Shown here: positions 12,343 to 24,800 of the stretch, piece after piece
Layout of the letters: every line of letters begins with the position of its first letter
Numbering within the stretch: the first letter of the stretch is position 1
Origin: Benincasa hispida
Lineage: Eukaryota; Streptophyta; Magnoliopsida; Cucurbitales; Cucurbitaceae
Direction: 5' to 3'
DNA length: 64,000 bases
Assembly: GCF_009727055.1 (NCBI RefSeq)
Contig: NC_052352.1
Span: 19,512,365 to 19,576,364, forward strand
Program-made: the position numbers and the translations under genes
The notes under the pieces: model-generated
Told to the model about the DNA's origin: nothing
Database searches by the model: none
Seen by the model: only the letters and a program-made list of their open reading frames with translations

Positions 12343-13218
12343 ATGGCGGTTACAATTAGCAGAAAACTTTTCCCTGTTGCTACTGGAACTACCCAACCAA
12401 CCACCAATTGTTCCGGCTGCCCTTACGACTGCCCTTTCGACTGCTACGGTATTCCAGATTTCTATTACTCGCAACCGCCGCCACCACCTCCTCTCGCCGA
12501 TCACCAAAAACAGCTTCCAACTTTAATCATCATCCTGCTTCTGTTCGTTGGATTTTTCATCGCTTTTAGTTTCTACATCATCGTCGTAAAATGCCGATCT
12601 TGGCAAAGTGGCTCCGGCAACGAAGGGACAGAGGCGCTGCAATCGGACGGGGGGGAGGGAGAGTTTATGAACGAGAATCAAGTCGATCATCCAATTTGGT
12701 TCATCACCACCGCTGGACTTCAGCAATCAGTCATCAATTCGATTACGGTTTGCAAGTACAAGAAGAGCGAAGGTTTAATTGAAGGAACAGAGTGCTCTGT
12801 TTGTTTGAGTGAATTTCAAGAAGACGAAATGCTTCGGCTATTACCCAAATGCAGCCACGCCTTTCATATTGGGTGTGTTGATACTTGGCTAAGAACTCAC
12901 ACCACTTGCCCACTCTGTCGAGCCCATATTCTGACTGATTTCACGGCTTCCAACTCTGTGAGGCCACCAAACTTAGGTCCTGTGAATCAAAACGAAGCTA
13001 ATTTGGGTGTAAATGAAGAAACCCAGATGGAGAATGAGGAAATTAATGGCGAAGTTTTAGTGGAAAATGAAGGGGTTGTTTCTCGTGGGAACTTTGAAAA
13101 CAGAGGAGATGTTGTTGATGAACAGAGAGAAGTCGGTATTGTTCAGACTGATGATTCTAAAGTTGAAGGAAATGAAAGTACGAGGAACAATCAAATGGAT
13201 TCTTCTTCAGCAACATGA
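12343..13218 (+). CDS. ATL-family RING-H2 E3 ubiquitin ligase (ATL51/52/54-like)
   Basis: This encodes a 291-residue membrane-anchored RING-H2 protein that would bind an E2 enzyme and transfer ubiquitin to substrates, probably at an internal or plasma membrane. Layout: a Cys-rich N-terminus (Cys at 23, 26, 30 and 34), a six-Pro run (45-50), one transmembrane helix (about 59-82), the ATL 'GLD-like' region in the form [11 protein letters not shown] (124-134), and a complete RING-H2 at 151-192 with spacing CX2CX15CXHX2HX2CX10CX2C, including the Pro before the third Cys and the conserved Trp (182). An acidic, Asn/Glu-rich tail follows. The frame is open upstream to an ATG at 12145, but those 66 codons translate a pyrimidine-rich leader; the ATG at 12343 has a far better context (GCCATGGCG) and gives normal ATL length. 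It is a single exon, as is usual for ATL genes. It appears intact and is the only such gene here. Confidence 0.93.
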   Translation: MAVTISRKLFPVATGTTQPTTNCSGCPYDCPFDCYGIPDFYYSQPPPPPPLADHQKQLPTLIIILLLFVGFFIAFSFYIIVVKCRSWQSGSGNEGTEALQSDGGEGEFMNENQVDHPIWFITTAGLQQSVINSITVCKYKKSEGLIEGTECSVCLSEFQEDEMLRLLPKCSHAFHIGCVDTWLRTHTTCPLCRAHILTDFTASNSVRPPNLGPVNQNEANLGVNEETQMENEEINGEVLVENEGVVSRGNFENRGDVVDEQREVGIVQTDDSKVEGNESTRNNQMDSSSAT

Positions 13219-14877
13219 CATGAAAAAAAAGGAGATCAGATTGGTTTAATTCTTAGTATTGAAGAGGGTGAGCCTTGTATCAAAATTCTCTGCTCAATAG
13301 AGGGAAATTAATTGATAGCTTTTAATAGAAAGAGAGGGAGTGGCTATGATTTGATGGATTGCTTAAATAATCTATAAGTAATCTTTTGAACCCAGTTTTT
13401 GTCTGTGATTTGAAAATATAAGGAAATTGATAAAGGCGTTTGTTATTCATTGAATGGCTTTTTGTGGCCTCTGTTTTCTCTGATGATAATGGTTTCATGT
13501 TTGTTCTACATTGCCTTTCTGGGTATTATATTAAACTCTTTTATCTAAATAGAACAAAACAGAGCAAGGGGAGTTTCTTGTTTAACTTGCTAAATTGTCA
13601 TACTTTTTTAAAATGGATCTTTTTAAATATAAAAAAATCTTTAATAGTATTTACATCTTATAATAAAAAGTTCCAAAGGCATAAATAGTTTTAGAACTTT
13701 TATTATTTTTAAAAAAATTTTATTTATAAGAATTTCCATTTAAAAAAAATGAGAGGAAAAAACAAAGGAAAAAAAAACTTAAGTTACAAGACAGATAAAT
13801 AGAAGGCTACCTGCTCTCATGCTAAAATCACTATCAACTTTTGCTTTACCATTACATTAATCAATAATTGGTGATGAAGTTAATACTTTGGATTTGAAAA
13901 ATATTTAGGATTTTGAAAGTTTTCTACATTTGACGTCGACTCCGCACCAAATATTGGGAAAACTTTTTAGGGCTCTTCTTTATTTATAATTTTTCTTTCG
14001 GGTTTTTTTGTTTTCTTTGGGAATTGCAATAGGTATCAACTATTTAATACACACAAAATTATGAAAAGATGTGTTATATAAAAATTTTGGTAGATATGCA
14101 ATACACACAATTTTGGTGATAGATATGTAATATCAAAGTGATATGTGATATAACATAGTGATATTGTGATATGTGATAAATATGTAATGCATACAAGTTT
14201 GGTAAACAGAAACTTTTCATTCTTGAAGGCTTTATAACTATTTCACTATCAATAAAAACATGTGTTAATATCAAAGTCTAACATTATATGACAAAGTATT
14301 GTTCAACACATTATCAACAAAAAAAAACAACTAACACAAAACATAAAATCCAACACCAAAACCTACAAACTTTTCAAAAGAAAATTGTCTCATTTCAACT
14401 GTGATATATTCAAATAAAAACTAGGTGCTTCTTCAATAACAGTGTATGTATTTCGTTTCTTTTTTGGGGATTTGTATTTTTTTTCCATTTCCAGATCAAC
14501 AATCTTGGGTGTGGATTTCAATTTTCTTCCTAATCGTTCATTTTCTACTCCAGGCTTATCTTGTGAAGATTTTTTCATATGCATTCTATTCTCAAAAACC
14601 TGAAAAAATAGATAATGAATTAGACATAAGTATAAGATAGTAATAAGAAGGTAAATGAAAAAGCAATCAAATAGAAATCAGATAGCTGGTAATCAGATGA
14701 TTATCAGAAACTACTAACTATGTAAACAAAAATAAAGGTAATCAGATTGCAATCAGAAGACAATATAAGGAAGCACTAACTATGTGACAAAAAATAGGTG
14801 AATAGATAGTAAGTTGATGAAGATTATCGTGAAAAAAAATAGTGTTACCGATTTTTTTGCCTTTGTCATGCTTTTTC
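13219..14877. other. 3' flank of the ATL gene and AT-rich spacer
   Basis: The first few hundred bases are presumably 3' untranslated sequence; no canonical AATAAA was found at a convincing place. At about 14085-14195 there is a degenerate tandem of 'GATATGTGATA'-like units. The short open frames here show no recognisable domain. Confidence 0.5.
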
Positions 14878-14974
14878 TGTTGGGGTTGATGCCTTAAAAT
14901 CTTGTAGGGTCTTGTAGTTTGTAAACACCTGTATGAACAAACGCTTGAGATGTAATAATATGAGATATTTTTTA

Positions 14975-17204
14975 TGAGGGAAAATTAAATGTCAAATCAC
15001 TCAACAACTAAAATTCCGTGGACGCAATATGTGATGCATGTTCTTAAGGTATGCATTGATAGTCATGCGTCGATAGTCATGTGTTGGAATGACTATGCAT
15101 TAATAAATGTATGCGATGACAATGTATCCTGTCACAAGTTTTCTTGTGCTCATGCCAAGTATAACGCGAATGCAAGTTTCTTGGGTGATCCGAGGTCGAA
15201 CTCAAGGACTTGTAGCAAAATGAATGTTGTAATGTGCATGCGGCAGTTTGAATAAAAGAATGAGGAGGGGTTTCTATACTAACACTACTCCTACTCCTAG
15301 CTAACAGACAACTCAATGAGAATATGAATGAGAGGTAGAGACACGAAAACTCTTGACATGAAACAAATGAATGGGAAAAATAGATAAATTGTGGAGATTT
15401 TTTTATTGCAATATTTAAGAGTGACCGCAAGGACAACCTTAATCAACACAAGCCATGCAATCATGCTACACACACTAAAACCTAAATCTAGGACGTATGC
15501 GGTGTATATATGATAGTGCCGAGAAGCCTATGCCAGCCTAAACACCTATAACTCGCTCACGAGCACTCGCCACATGAACGTGATGGCCGCATATCACACC
15601 ATATCCTACTTCCTGGACGCATGCAATATCCTATCCGTAGGGTGCATACACTGTGTGATGGCAAACNCATGAACGTGATGGCCGCATATCACACCATATC
15701 CTACTTCCTGGACGCATGCAATATCCTATCCGTAGGGTGCATACACTGTGTGATGGCAAATGATGCTTATTCCTAAGTCCCCATTCTTGTTTGTGCAAAC
15801 CTATTCTAGCTCTTCCGAGTATCGATTCTAACCTGGCTCTCTCTAGTCTTAGGTTCTTTCTTTAGACTCTCTCCCGAGCAGCTCTAAAGGTGTGATGGAC
15901 GCGTGCATAAGACAAGGTAACCACATGAACTTGGCTAACGTAAGATTATTCATATCTCTAATGAACAATGCATACATTGATTAATGCGACCAACTATTTA
16001 CCCTCCCGGACAATTGGTTGTTGTTGACTTTACTCATAGACAAGCATTGCGTTGGCCTATAGATAGGCGTTGCTACAGCTTCACACTAAGCAAATGAGAT
16101 TTACTCAAACACTCATGCAGCACACACCTCTCGGTGGTTTGCTACATTTTTCATATCCCTAATCCACATGACTAAGTATGCGATACTCAAGCAATCTCAC
16201 TAAGTGATGCAATGAAAGTGATGCTAAGTAAAGAAGATGGAGATGGAATCGAAGAAAATATAGAAATTCATTGAAAACAAAATGTATTAATTCCTTAATC
16301 ACAAAATGTCATACAATACAATATAAGAAAATAAAGGAAAATGAAATTACCCGCTGGAAGCAAAGACTTGCTTCCAGCGGATGTACGTCAAGGCTGCCGG
16401 TGGTGCCATGGAGGGAGGTGGAGCTGACTCTCTAAAGATCTAGCTCCGGTCGAAGGCTCCGGTCGTCACTCAAAATGGATGAAGGAGGTAAAGAACTCTC
16501 AAGCTTCTTCTCATGCATTTTTCTGGATCATAAGGATCCGCCCTAGGCGAACCTCAGGCGAAAACCCCGGACAAGTTGAATTTTAGCTCATCAACTTCTT
16601 TATATAGAGCTTGGATCGCCGACAGCATTAATGGACTGCTCTGATCTGACATTCGCGGCGCGTTTAGTCCTTTCTTAATCTCTACTGCTAACGGCGTGGT
16701 AGGTGAGATGTCAACATCATCTTTTGATTTTCTCAAGATATATGCGTTGATGCGTTCATTCCACCAACCTTGCGTTGATCCCTTTATCATGCGTTATCGT
16801 GTAGCCACAATCACTCAGTGACCACAGTCGCTTAATACCGCAACACGATGACCACAATTGCTTGACGAGCACAACTCCCATGCGATGGACGCATAGAGCT
16901 GATTACCGCAACATCCATGCGTTGATCGAACACGTTCGCCTTTGTGATGGAGAGTTTCTCCGCATGCTATTGTCTATGCGGGAGTCCGGATTCCACATTT
17001 CCGTCCACTTCTTGCGTTAGCTACAAAAATAGACAATTGAACACATAATAACGCATCATAATGGGTTAGCTAAGATTCTTAATGTTGAACGCCGCAAGCT
17101 CAATTTTTTGTGAATTCCTATCATATTTACCACATATTCTGCTTAACAGTCCTCACAATTCTAAGTAAAAGGCCTAAAATGACATGCATTTCTTCTTGTC
17201 ATCA
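14975..17204 (-). mobile_element. Element X, copy 1: putative solo LTR of an unidentified LTR retrotransposon
   Basis: On the minus strand it starts TGATGACAAGAAGAAATG, matching the start of the copy at 30623, and ends CCCTCA. It interrupts a copia LTR. The minus strand has a TATA-like box (TATATAAAG) near 16605 and, near 15200, 'GAGTTCGACCTCGG', the counterpart of 'TCCCTGTGTTCGACC'-like text in the other copies. No protein-coding domain is present. These are properties of a promoter-bearing solo LTR. Length is inflated by a 93-bp duplication at the N. A clean target duplication could not be confirmed (TTTTA versus ATTTT). Confidence 0.55.
15573..15760. repeat. 93-bp exact duplication around a single N (assembly join)
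   Basis: 15573-15665 and 15668-15760 are identical over 93 bases, separated by C and N. An exact copy on both sides of a lone N, inside otherwise diverged repeat DNA, suggests two overlapping contig ends that were placed side by side rather than merged. Confidence 0.85.
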
Positions 17205-17478
17205 ATTTTCTTCACTGTTGTTTATGAAATATGAGATATTTTAGTTGCATTTACCACAAACCAATAAACTAAGATCCCTGGTTTTTGTTGTAACTTAAGA
17301 ATGTATGTGGAGACATACAAGTGGATCATGCCTTAAGTGATAACCTAAATGGTCTGTAGTATATAGATAAAAGAGGAAAACTTTATCCTGATGGCACTAC
17401 AGATACGGCCCGCTTCGTAGATGTTACAAATGTTGTAAAGTGTTATAGATGGCCTGTCCTGATCATTCACGTGGAGAC

Positions 17479-18252
17479 TATTGAGGATGATGCTCTAAAC
17501 TTTCATTGGGTCTTGTAGTTTGTAAAAACTGTATTGAACAAACGCTTGTGATGTAATAATATACGATATTTTCTTCACTATTGTCTATGAAACATGAGAT
17601 GTTTTATTTGCTTTACCACAAACCAATAAACTAAGATCCTTGGTTATCGTTGTAATGTAAGCATGTATGTGGAGACATACAGGTGGATCATGCCTTAAGT
17701 GATAACCAAAATGTTCAGTAATATATGGATATAGGAGGGAAACTTTATCCTTGTGACACTACGGATACGACCTGTTTTGTAGAAAGTTACAAGTGTTGTG
17801 ACTTGCTACAGATAGTCTGATCCTGATCACTCATATGGAGACATCCAAGCGGGGGCGTCCTATACAAAGGAGTTTGTATAATACCGGACCACAAAGTATT
17901 ATAGTCTTGTTATATAACGTCGTTCATGACAAAGACTTTACTTCACTAGGATGACCATAGATAACATGACCTTAATCCTGATTGAGTTGGGAACTCCTAC
18001 CTTTGAAGGCAGTCCTTTGATTTGCATGGGTGCGAGTGTCCAAATTGTCGACTCAAACCTACCACTTTGGGGATTCGTCTGATATGGGAGCTAGGAACTC
18101 AGCTATACTAGATGGAATTCACTCCTTTCCCGAAGCAGGGGTAAGTAGATAGATTACTCCCTTAAGGGCTGATTCCGGGGCTTGAACGATGTGGCACCAC
18201 ACATCTTCTCATGGCCCGAGAAGTGTCTACACATAGTAGGACTATGTTGTAT
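17479..18252 (+). mobile_element. Copia LTR (family B), second copy, 3'-truncated
   Basis: It begins TATTGAGGATGATGC (TG mutated to TA) and repeats the order of motifs seen in the first copy and in 57105-59053, for example 'TATACAAAGGAGTTTGTATAA' near 17868. It breaks off at about 18252, where a second X element starts. The LTR's 3' end is not found beyond X, so a deletion must have removed it. Confidence 0.7.
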
Positions 18253-19868
18253 TGCGGCGGTAAAAATATATAATACTGCATCTAAAAGCATTAAGTTTAC
18301 AACATTGCGATCGCATGGGTCCATCACATTAAAACAACTAACTTATGTATTTTATGCAGGACAATGCGTTGATGCAAGGCGAAATTGCGATCAAAGGAAA
18401 TTAGCATCCGAGCGCATAAGAGATGGCGAATGCAAGGCTATGTCATCATATATGTTCGCGAAAATCTGCTCAAGAAGGTCGCCGCATAAAGCCGGTGCAT
18501 CAAGGTGAAAGCTTAATAAATCACGATGAGACAGAAAGCTGATGATGATCGATTCCGAATTAAGTTGACAAGCCATTAACGACATACTGTAGTAAGTACA
18601 TTCAATTTTTCGGTGAAAAATATTCGGCACATCAAAAAGAGAATTAATGACATCCCATCAGTGCAATCATTTGAGAGAAAAAGTTCTTCACCTTGAAGCT
18701 CCATAAATACCGAAGGTCATCTTCATTGAAAGAGTTCACTCAGTTTTAGAGTTCACCATATAGACGATAGTGAGCCTTTGTTCTTAGTTTACTTATACTT
18801 AGAAGGCAGAAGCAAGAGAAAGGAAAAGACGCTGGAGATCGTCCTGGTCAGCTCAAGAGAGTGCCAGGGAGCGTGGAAAACATAGAGAGGGTCGACTCTT
18901 GCGAGAGCAAGAATATCTGTTTAGTAGAGTAGAGAAAAACAGTGTAAAAGCCTTGGGAAGCAAGAAATTACTACCAAGCTCTTTATCTTTATCTCACAGT
19001 GTCATTCTGTATTTTGATTTCATATATAGAATGGAACTTACATTTCTACATCTGTTCACCCTCTTTACAATACGCATGAGTAACTAAACTTTCGAATGGG
19101 TTGGGAAGTACTTAGATAACATGACTTAGGATCTTCATTGCATGCGATCATCTTGTCTAATGTTGCGCCCATCACCCTTTAGAGCTACTCTAGAGAGAGT
19201 CTAAAGAAAGAACCTAAGACTTGAGAGAGCTAGGTTAGAATTTGGACTCGAGAGAGCAAGATTAGATCTGCATAAGCAGGAGATAGAGATTTAGGGATAA
19301 GCTCTGCTTGCCAACATGCATCGCATGCACCCTAGAGATAGGTTATGGTAGTATGTGGTCGCCTTATGTATGTGTGTGTCATTCATCATCGCATAGACAA
19401 GAATAGAGGCTTAAACGTAGGTCCTATAGACACCATTGCATACATTGCATGCGTTCTAAAACTAGAAGCTATAGCATTTTCATTGAGAGATGACTTGTTA
19501 TTGTATGTATGTAGCAGGATCGCATAACATGAATGCAATTTTAGGAAGTGTTAGCTAAATCCTTTCTCAACCCGTTCCCCCACATACTCATCGCATCTTC
19601 CGTATTATTAACTCATTTCTCAAATCCGCTGTATAGCTTTTATACTTCAAACAACTTACCAACCAACGCATTGATTTATTTGTTACCACAAAGTAATTGA
19701 GATTTACCATCGCATACTGTGTTCTTAGTCCCTGTGTTCAACCCTGAGCTTACCAGGTAACTCAGTAGGATTTACACTTTGGTCTTGCTGAGAAAACTTG
19801 CATGCACAACACATATTCCACCATCACATTCTACACCATTATTTCATCGCATATAACAAAATGCATCA
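18253..19868 (+). mobile_element. Element X, copy 2: putative solo LTR
   Basis: It is collinear with the copy at 30623-32300 over most of its length. Shared landmarks are 'GAAAGCTGATGATG' near 18535, a TATA-like 'CCATAAATACCGAAGG' near 18703, several 'GAGAGAGC' units near 19200-19260, 'CGCATGC' motifs, and 'GTCCCTGTGTTCAACC' near 19728. The start (TGCGGCGG) is diverged. The right end is approximate: ATGCATCA at 19868 by analogy with copy 3. An alternative is 19970, because TGTAT occurs both before the start (18248-18252) and at 19971. No coding capacity is seen. Confidence 0.5.
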
Positions 19869-20212
19869 TTGATCTGTCTGTAATCACTCAGGAGAAGATG
19901 AGTGAATATAGGATGCAATTAGCGTGTCAACTATGGGCAGACACTCCATATTTTTTATGTGTATAGAACATGTATTTTTTGTTTTATTTTTTATGTATGT
20001 AAAAACATTTTATTTTTTATGCATAATGGAGCTACTACTCTTTTTATTGTATAATTGAATATGTATTTTTTTTTTTTTTTATGTAAGTTCAAAGTTCAAA
20101 GTTCAAAGTTCAATATCATAATTTTATCAAAACATGCATAATTGAGCTACTACTCTTTTCATTGTATCAATGGTATGTAGAACATTATATGGTTTAAGGT
20201 TCAAAGTTCAAA
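19869..20212. repeat. Low-complexity spacer with a 7-bp tandem repeat
   Basis: At 20087-20113 GTTCAAA is repeated just under four times, with further GTTCAAA copies near 20193-20208. T-rich runs surround it. No gene is seen. Confidence 0.7.
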
Positions 20213-20410
20213 CATTGAGAGAGCAAGATTTTGAGAGAGAGCGAGATTGAGAAAGCGAGATTTTGAGAGAGAGCGAGATTTTGAGAGAGAGCGAAATTGA
20301 GAGAGCGAGGTTTTGAGAGAGACAAGATTGAGAGAGTAAGGTTTTGAGAGGGAGCGAGATTGAGAGTGATATTTTGAGGGAGAGCAAAATTTTGAGAGAG
20401 GGCGAGATTG
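20213..20410 (+). repeat. GA-rich degenerate tandem array (GAGAGAGCGAGATTTT-like)
   Basis: Units of about 15-18 bases of the form GAGAGAGCGAGATT(TT) are repeated about a dozen times with variation. The complementary motif (AATCTCGCTCTCTC) occurs at 23230-23345 on the far side of the MULE, so the two tracts form an inverted pair and may be its terminal-repeat sequence. Confidence 0.75.
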
Positions 20411-20545
20411 AGAGAGTATGAAGTTATTGTTTTTTGTTACAAGTATAAAGATTGAGAGAGTATGAAGTTATTGTTTTTTGTTAGAAGTATGAACATTGAG
20501 AGAGTATGAAGTTATTGTTTTTTGTTACAAGTATGAAGATTGAGA
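20408..20545 (+). repeat. 44-45-bp minisatellite, about three copies
   Basis: Three near-identical units each begin ATTGAGAGAGTATGAAG and continue TTATTGTTTTTTGTTA. They are followed to about 20760 by a looser array of 'AAGTATG' words. The same AAGTATG words also occur inside the MULE remnant near 22100. Confidence 0.75.
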
Positions 20546-20811
20546 GAATATGAAGATGGAGAGAGTATGAAGATTGAGAGAGTGTGAAGATTGCTATTAT
20601 AGAAATACTCCAGCTTGTTATTGTTTTTTGTTTACAAGATGAAAGTATGAAGTATGAAGTGTTACAAATATGAAGTATACAAAAGTATGAAGTATGTTAC
20701 AAGTATGAAAAAGTATGAAGTATGTTGCAAGTATGTTACAAGTATGACGTATGAAAAACTAATCAATGGTATTTATAACAAATGAAATGTTACAAGTTAG
20801 TTACACACAAA

Positions 20812-23181
20812 CTAGATGAGGGGTGTTTGTGTCACGGTCTCTGGCATTTTTAGTACGTCGCACGGTGTAAGCAGTTTGGTAAAATTTTGGCAGTTATGCT
20901 CATAATTCCCACACCGACCACATTTCATTTGTCTGTGAAATTCTCCTCCGGATGGTATTCTTCTTAATCTCCGTCGCCCGGCTTGTGGCATAAACTTCGG
21001 AGGAAGGATAATATTTTCTACATATCTAGGAGGCTCTTCCATTCAGATATGTGGCCAAGTGGATTTATAGGCTCTGCATACGCAGTCATTAGAGAGTCGA
21101 CTGTATAAAATCGACTGCAAAGACTGTGGATAGGTATATTTCATTCCTTGGCAGCAAGAATTGCATGAGAACACGAGATACCAAGTCAGTCGAATTCCTT
21201 ACACGTGCATTCCTTCATGTGAAGATTGACAATACTGTCCAATCGATTATCTCGCACGTGTACCCGTTAAAAATCAAGAGGCTCAACTCGATATCCTTTG
21301 CCCTTATTGGCCTCACTTGCCAATAAGTTTTCACAGTAGTCAGAGTGCAATGTCGTTCGAGATGTCCAGTAATTCCTCCATTCGTAGAACCACGATTGGA
21401 GCATTCCTCTAACATGTTCAATCAAGCATACTATAGACAATGCTCGTTACTCTTAAGTTAACGAATTGAAACACTCTGCACTGTTGGATGTCATGTTATC
21501 ATATCTTCATTCTATTTGGTAAACCAGTGCCCACGTTTGAAGATCGATGTTTTCCAAATATTTTGTGACCGCATCGTCTCGAAAACTACGGAGTTCATCC
21601 CATTTTGTCTAGAACTCTATCATGCGAAATGCCCTTCCTGCATCTCTAAATGTTCCAACAACCGTGCTATCCTTAAAGTTTGTAACTAGATTTTATTCTA
21701 TATACCATGTGGACAATCCATGAAATGCTGTGGGAAAAAATGCATAAATAGCATTGTCGATAGATACCATCCGATCAGACACAAAACTAGATTATCGGGT
21801 TCTCGAATACTGCATTTCAAGTTTGACATAAACCATTTCCATGATCGATCGGTTTCATTGTCCACTATTGCATAGGCTAGTGGGTATAATTAATTGTTCT
21901 CGTCGATAAAAACCGCAACGAACATGGTGCCTTTGTATTTTCCTTTCAAGTGCGACCCGTCAACAATAATACAAGGTCGACAGCTTGCGAAACCTCTAAT
22001 ACAAGGCCCTAATGCCATAAATATATACTTGAAATGCACCTCATCTTCAAGTTCAATCTCAAAGATTGTACCCGGATTCTCTATTTTTAACGCTTCTCCA
22101 TAAGTATGTAGTATGAAGTATGAGTATTATGGAGTACTTTTATTGAGATCATATGCGGCTTCCCTTGCACGCCACACTTTATCATAACTTATTTTCACGT
22201 CATAATATCTCCTCATATCCTCAACGATATGACAAGGTTTATAAATACGTCCTATTCCCGTGATCTTATCTTTAATGAGCTGACCAACAACCGTAGCAGT
22301 TGCTTGTCTATGGTCGTGATTCAGAATTCCAATGGAACATGTGTGCGAACTGCTGTACTTTGTGATCTTGAATATATCAGACCCTTCCATTTTGATTGCA
22401 CGAAGGCTCCACTTACATGTCTCCCAATACATTTGACAATGAACAAATATTTGGTTGATTTCCTGACTTTAAATTCAAAATTTTTGTTGATGGACAAAAT
22501 AGATAATCTCATTTTCAAGTCCTTTTTGCTCAAAAATAGTTGACCAACTTGAACATCCTCTGTCCCAGATGAAGAGGTGTCAGGCATAATCAACTCTGTC
22601 CTATGACTTGAAAACACAGATGGTGGAACCACTGAAGCTGCTGTAGAACGACGCACATCTCCATGATCACGATCCATTTCATTCAATCCTGTTGATTGCT
22701 CATTCACATCCACTGAAGGACCACAATCCATATAATTGAATGTTAATGGTACAGTGTTGGTAAACAATGGAATATCATCCTCTTCCCGACGAAACTGATA
22801 TGATTCCTCATATTATCTGTCCACAGTCGTATCATCATAACTCGCATTTCCAAACCTCATTCTAATATTTTCGTCCTGATTAGATTTCAACGTTACAGCT
22901 ATCTGAAGTCTAATAAGCTCTTCTCGCAAAAGAAGGAAGCAAACACCATCATCATTCCTTATTCATTGTGGAGGGGCTTCAAATTCAAGCTTATATTTAA
23001 CTTTCAGTATAAGATCAAACTCTGAAGAACTGACATTTGTAACCATGTAAATGCAAGATTTAAGTTCTTCATACTTCAATGTATGAGGCACAATGATTCC
23101 TGTCAACTATCCCCCAATATACGAACTTTCATTCTCATCCTAATCACCTCCCTATCGAATAAGTAGACACTTTTCTGTCAT
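20812..23181 (-). pseudogene. MuDR-type (MULE) transposase pseudogene
   Basis: The minus strand from an ATG at 23181 encodes the plant MULE transposase in order. The N-terminal segment includes 'YEELKSCIY'. The MuDR N-terminal domain (about 22560-22330) has 'VGQLFLSKKDLKMRL' and 'FEFKVRKSTKY'. A block near 22420-22150 has 'HTCSIGILNHDHRQAT' and 'ISYDKVWRAREAAY'. The DDE region has 'VDGSHLKGKYKGTMF', with the first catalytic Asp, near 21960. The zinc-knuckle C-terminus lies at 20930-20900 (C-GR-C-GNYE-H-NCQN, then Phe where the last Cys is expected). In-frame stops and shifts break it between blocks, and a short AAGTATG-rich insertion sits near 22100. It cannot make an active transposase. Confidence 0.85.
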
Positions 23182-23209
23182 CCTACAAAGCAAGAGAACA
23201 TTTTTCATT

Positions 23210-23345
23210 AAGTTGTACAAGCAATTGAAGTGTACTCTCGCTCTCAATCTCGCTCTCTCTATTAATCTCGCTCTCTCTCAAAATCTCACTCTCTCTCTTA
23301 CTCTTTCTCTCTCTCTTACTCTTCCTCTTTCTTACTCTCTCCCAA
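23210..23345 (-). repeat. CT-rich array, inverse complement of the 20213 array
   Basis: Repeated TCTCGCTCTCTCT and TTACTCTCTC words are read as GAGAGAGCGAGATT on the minus strand. It lies just upstream of the MULE transposase start, in the region expected to be leader or terminal repeat. Confidence 0.7.
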
Positions 23346-23830
23346 TACAAAATTTCGTAATACTATCTTTCCAGAAATAACAGAGCAAAAATAATTAAAC
23401 AAACTCAAAATAACGAAACACCTTTCTGAAAAAGTTGTTCCGTTCTGGAAAAGCCTCGTCTTGGAAATCACCGTTCGAAAAATCTCCATTCAACAAAACA
23501 CCGTCGAAAACCAAAGAAGTAATCACCTTTGAAATGGAGTTTAGATTTTAAATAAATCACCATTGTATTGTGTTTTGGTATTATTGATTTGATTTAAGGC
23601 TTCCGTCGTGAAAATTGTCAAATCATTTGTACGCCGACGAGCAATCACATCCAGGAATTTCAAGCGAGAGCGAGAGCGTTTAATCAGACGAGAGCAAGAT
23701 TTACCTCGTGTGCCTCGTGTGGCTCGTAAGGGCAATTTAAGTAATTTAGTATGGTGATGATGTCAGTAGAGGGTCAATTGATATTATTTTTTTAAAATTA
23801 GTCATTTGACATTTCTGACAAAAAATTGGG

Positions 23831-24562
23831 TCATCCGTACAAATTTTCTCAAATTGTAGGTTTTTTTTAAAAAAAAAAAAAAAAATTAATTCAGCCCATC
23901 AACGAATATTGGGTTGGGCTTATAAGGATTTTGCCTTTTTTGCAAAATCATAAAACATAAGATACGTGCCTAATTTTAACAAATGATTTTGATATTTCTG
24001 CAGCTACCCTTTCTTTTCACTTTATTTATTGATGTCTTTTCAATTAGATGATATTATATAATATATTCATTAATTAAAGGTTTATTTCATGGATGGAATT
24101 TCGGTGATTTTAGTCTTGAAGTATGAATAACTAAATCAACCCAAATTGAGTAGAGCTTAGTTATTAATAACAAAAAGATTTGTGGTTTGACCACTTCAAT
24201 TTTCTTCAATTTTCTATTGTATTCACATATAAATACTTTAAATAAATCTTAAATTTAATTCTTACTATTAATTATTGTTGACTAAAAAAAATTTGTAATC
24301 TTTTAACGTTTTTACTTTAACCTTTGAAAACATATTCACTTACTATATATATATATATATACTTCTGCATAAATTTATTATCAATATTTAATCCATTTCA
24401 ATAAAAACTACTTTATTTATGATTTTTTAAACTTTCCATTTTCTATATGCATTTTTACTAGACTATAAATATTCATTTCCGTGCATGAAAATTATATTAT
24501 TATTTAACCAGTTTTGGTAGAGGTTAACTTTTAAGTAACTCACATTCTTAGTTTGATCATTG
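23831..24562. other. AT-rich spacer
   Basis: It contains a poly-A tract at about 23869-23884 and a (TA)n run at about 24342-24361. No gene or element is recognised. Confidence 0.6.
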
Positions 24563-24800
24563 TTAAGGTGTGTGTTGGGAGTGATTTTGAAATTGCTAGA
24601 ATCACTTTTATCGTGTTTAAAATCACTAAAAACCTAACCAATTCAAAATAGGTTCAATTTTTTATTTTATACTTTTAAATGTTATTTTCATACCATCTAA
24701 ATTGCTTTTGATTGATTAAAAACGTGTTTTGGAGTGATTTTAAAAATGACAAAAATGATTTCAATTATTTAAAAAACTACACACAAATATGTCGTGACGT
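24563..24800. mobile_element. MITE-like tract
   Basis: It opens with GGTGTGTGTTGGGAGTGATTTT and holds a second, diverged copy of GTGTTTTGGAGTGATTTTAAAAATG about 165 bases later. Words of this type (GGGAGTGATTTT, AATCACT) mark a common family of short plant inverted-repeat elements. The right end (ACTACACAC) only weakly complements the left, so the element is probably truncated or rearranged. Confidence 0.35.

Larger units (their letters stand above)
14878..17478 (+). mobile_element. Copia LTR (family B), first copy, interrupted by element X
   Basis: It starts TGTTGGGGTTGATGCC and matches the solo LTR at 57105-59053. About 97 bp are present to 14974; the rest resumes at 17205 ('TTCTTCACTGTTG...') after an inserted element. 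It ends at about 17478, where a second family-B LTR begins in the same orientation. Its own 3' end is missing. Confidence 0.75.
20213..23830 (-). mobile_element. Decayed Mutator-like element (MULE)
   Basis: A MuDR-type transposase pseudogene on the minus strand is flanked by inverted GA/CT-rich tracts (20213-20410 and about 23230-23345). Sequence to about 23830, including 'GGGTCATCCGTACAA', may be the outer terminal repeat on the right, but I could not find its complement on the left. The ends are therefore approximate and no 9-bp duplication was identified. Confidence 0.6.

Noticed and set aside
22127..22767. Two separate host genes
   Set aside because: Both open segments are consecutive, frame-shifted parts of one MuDR-type transposase.
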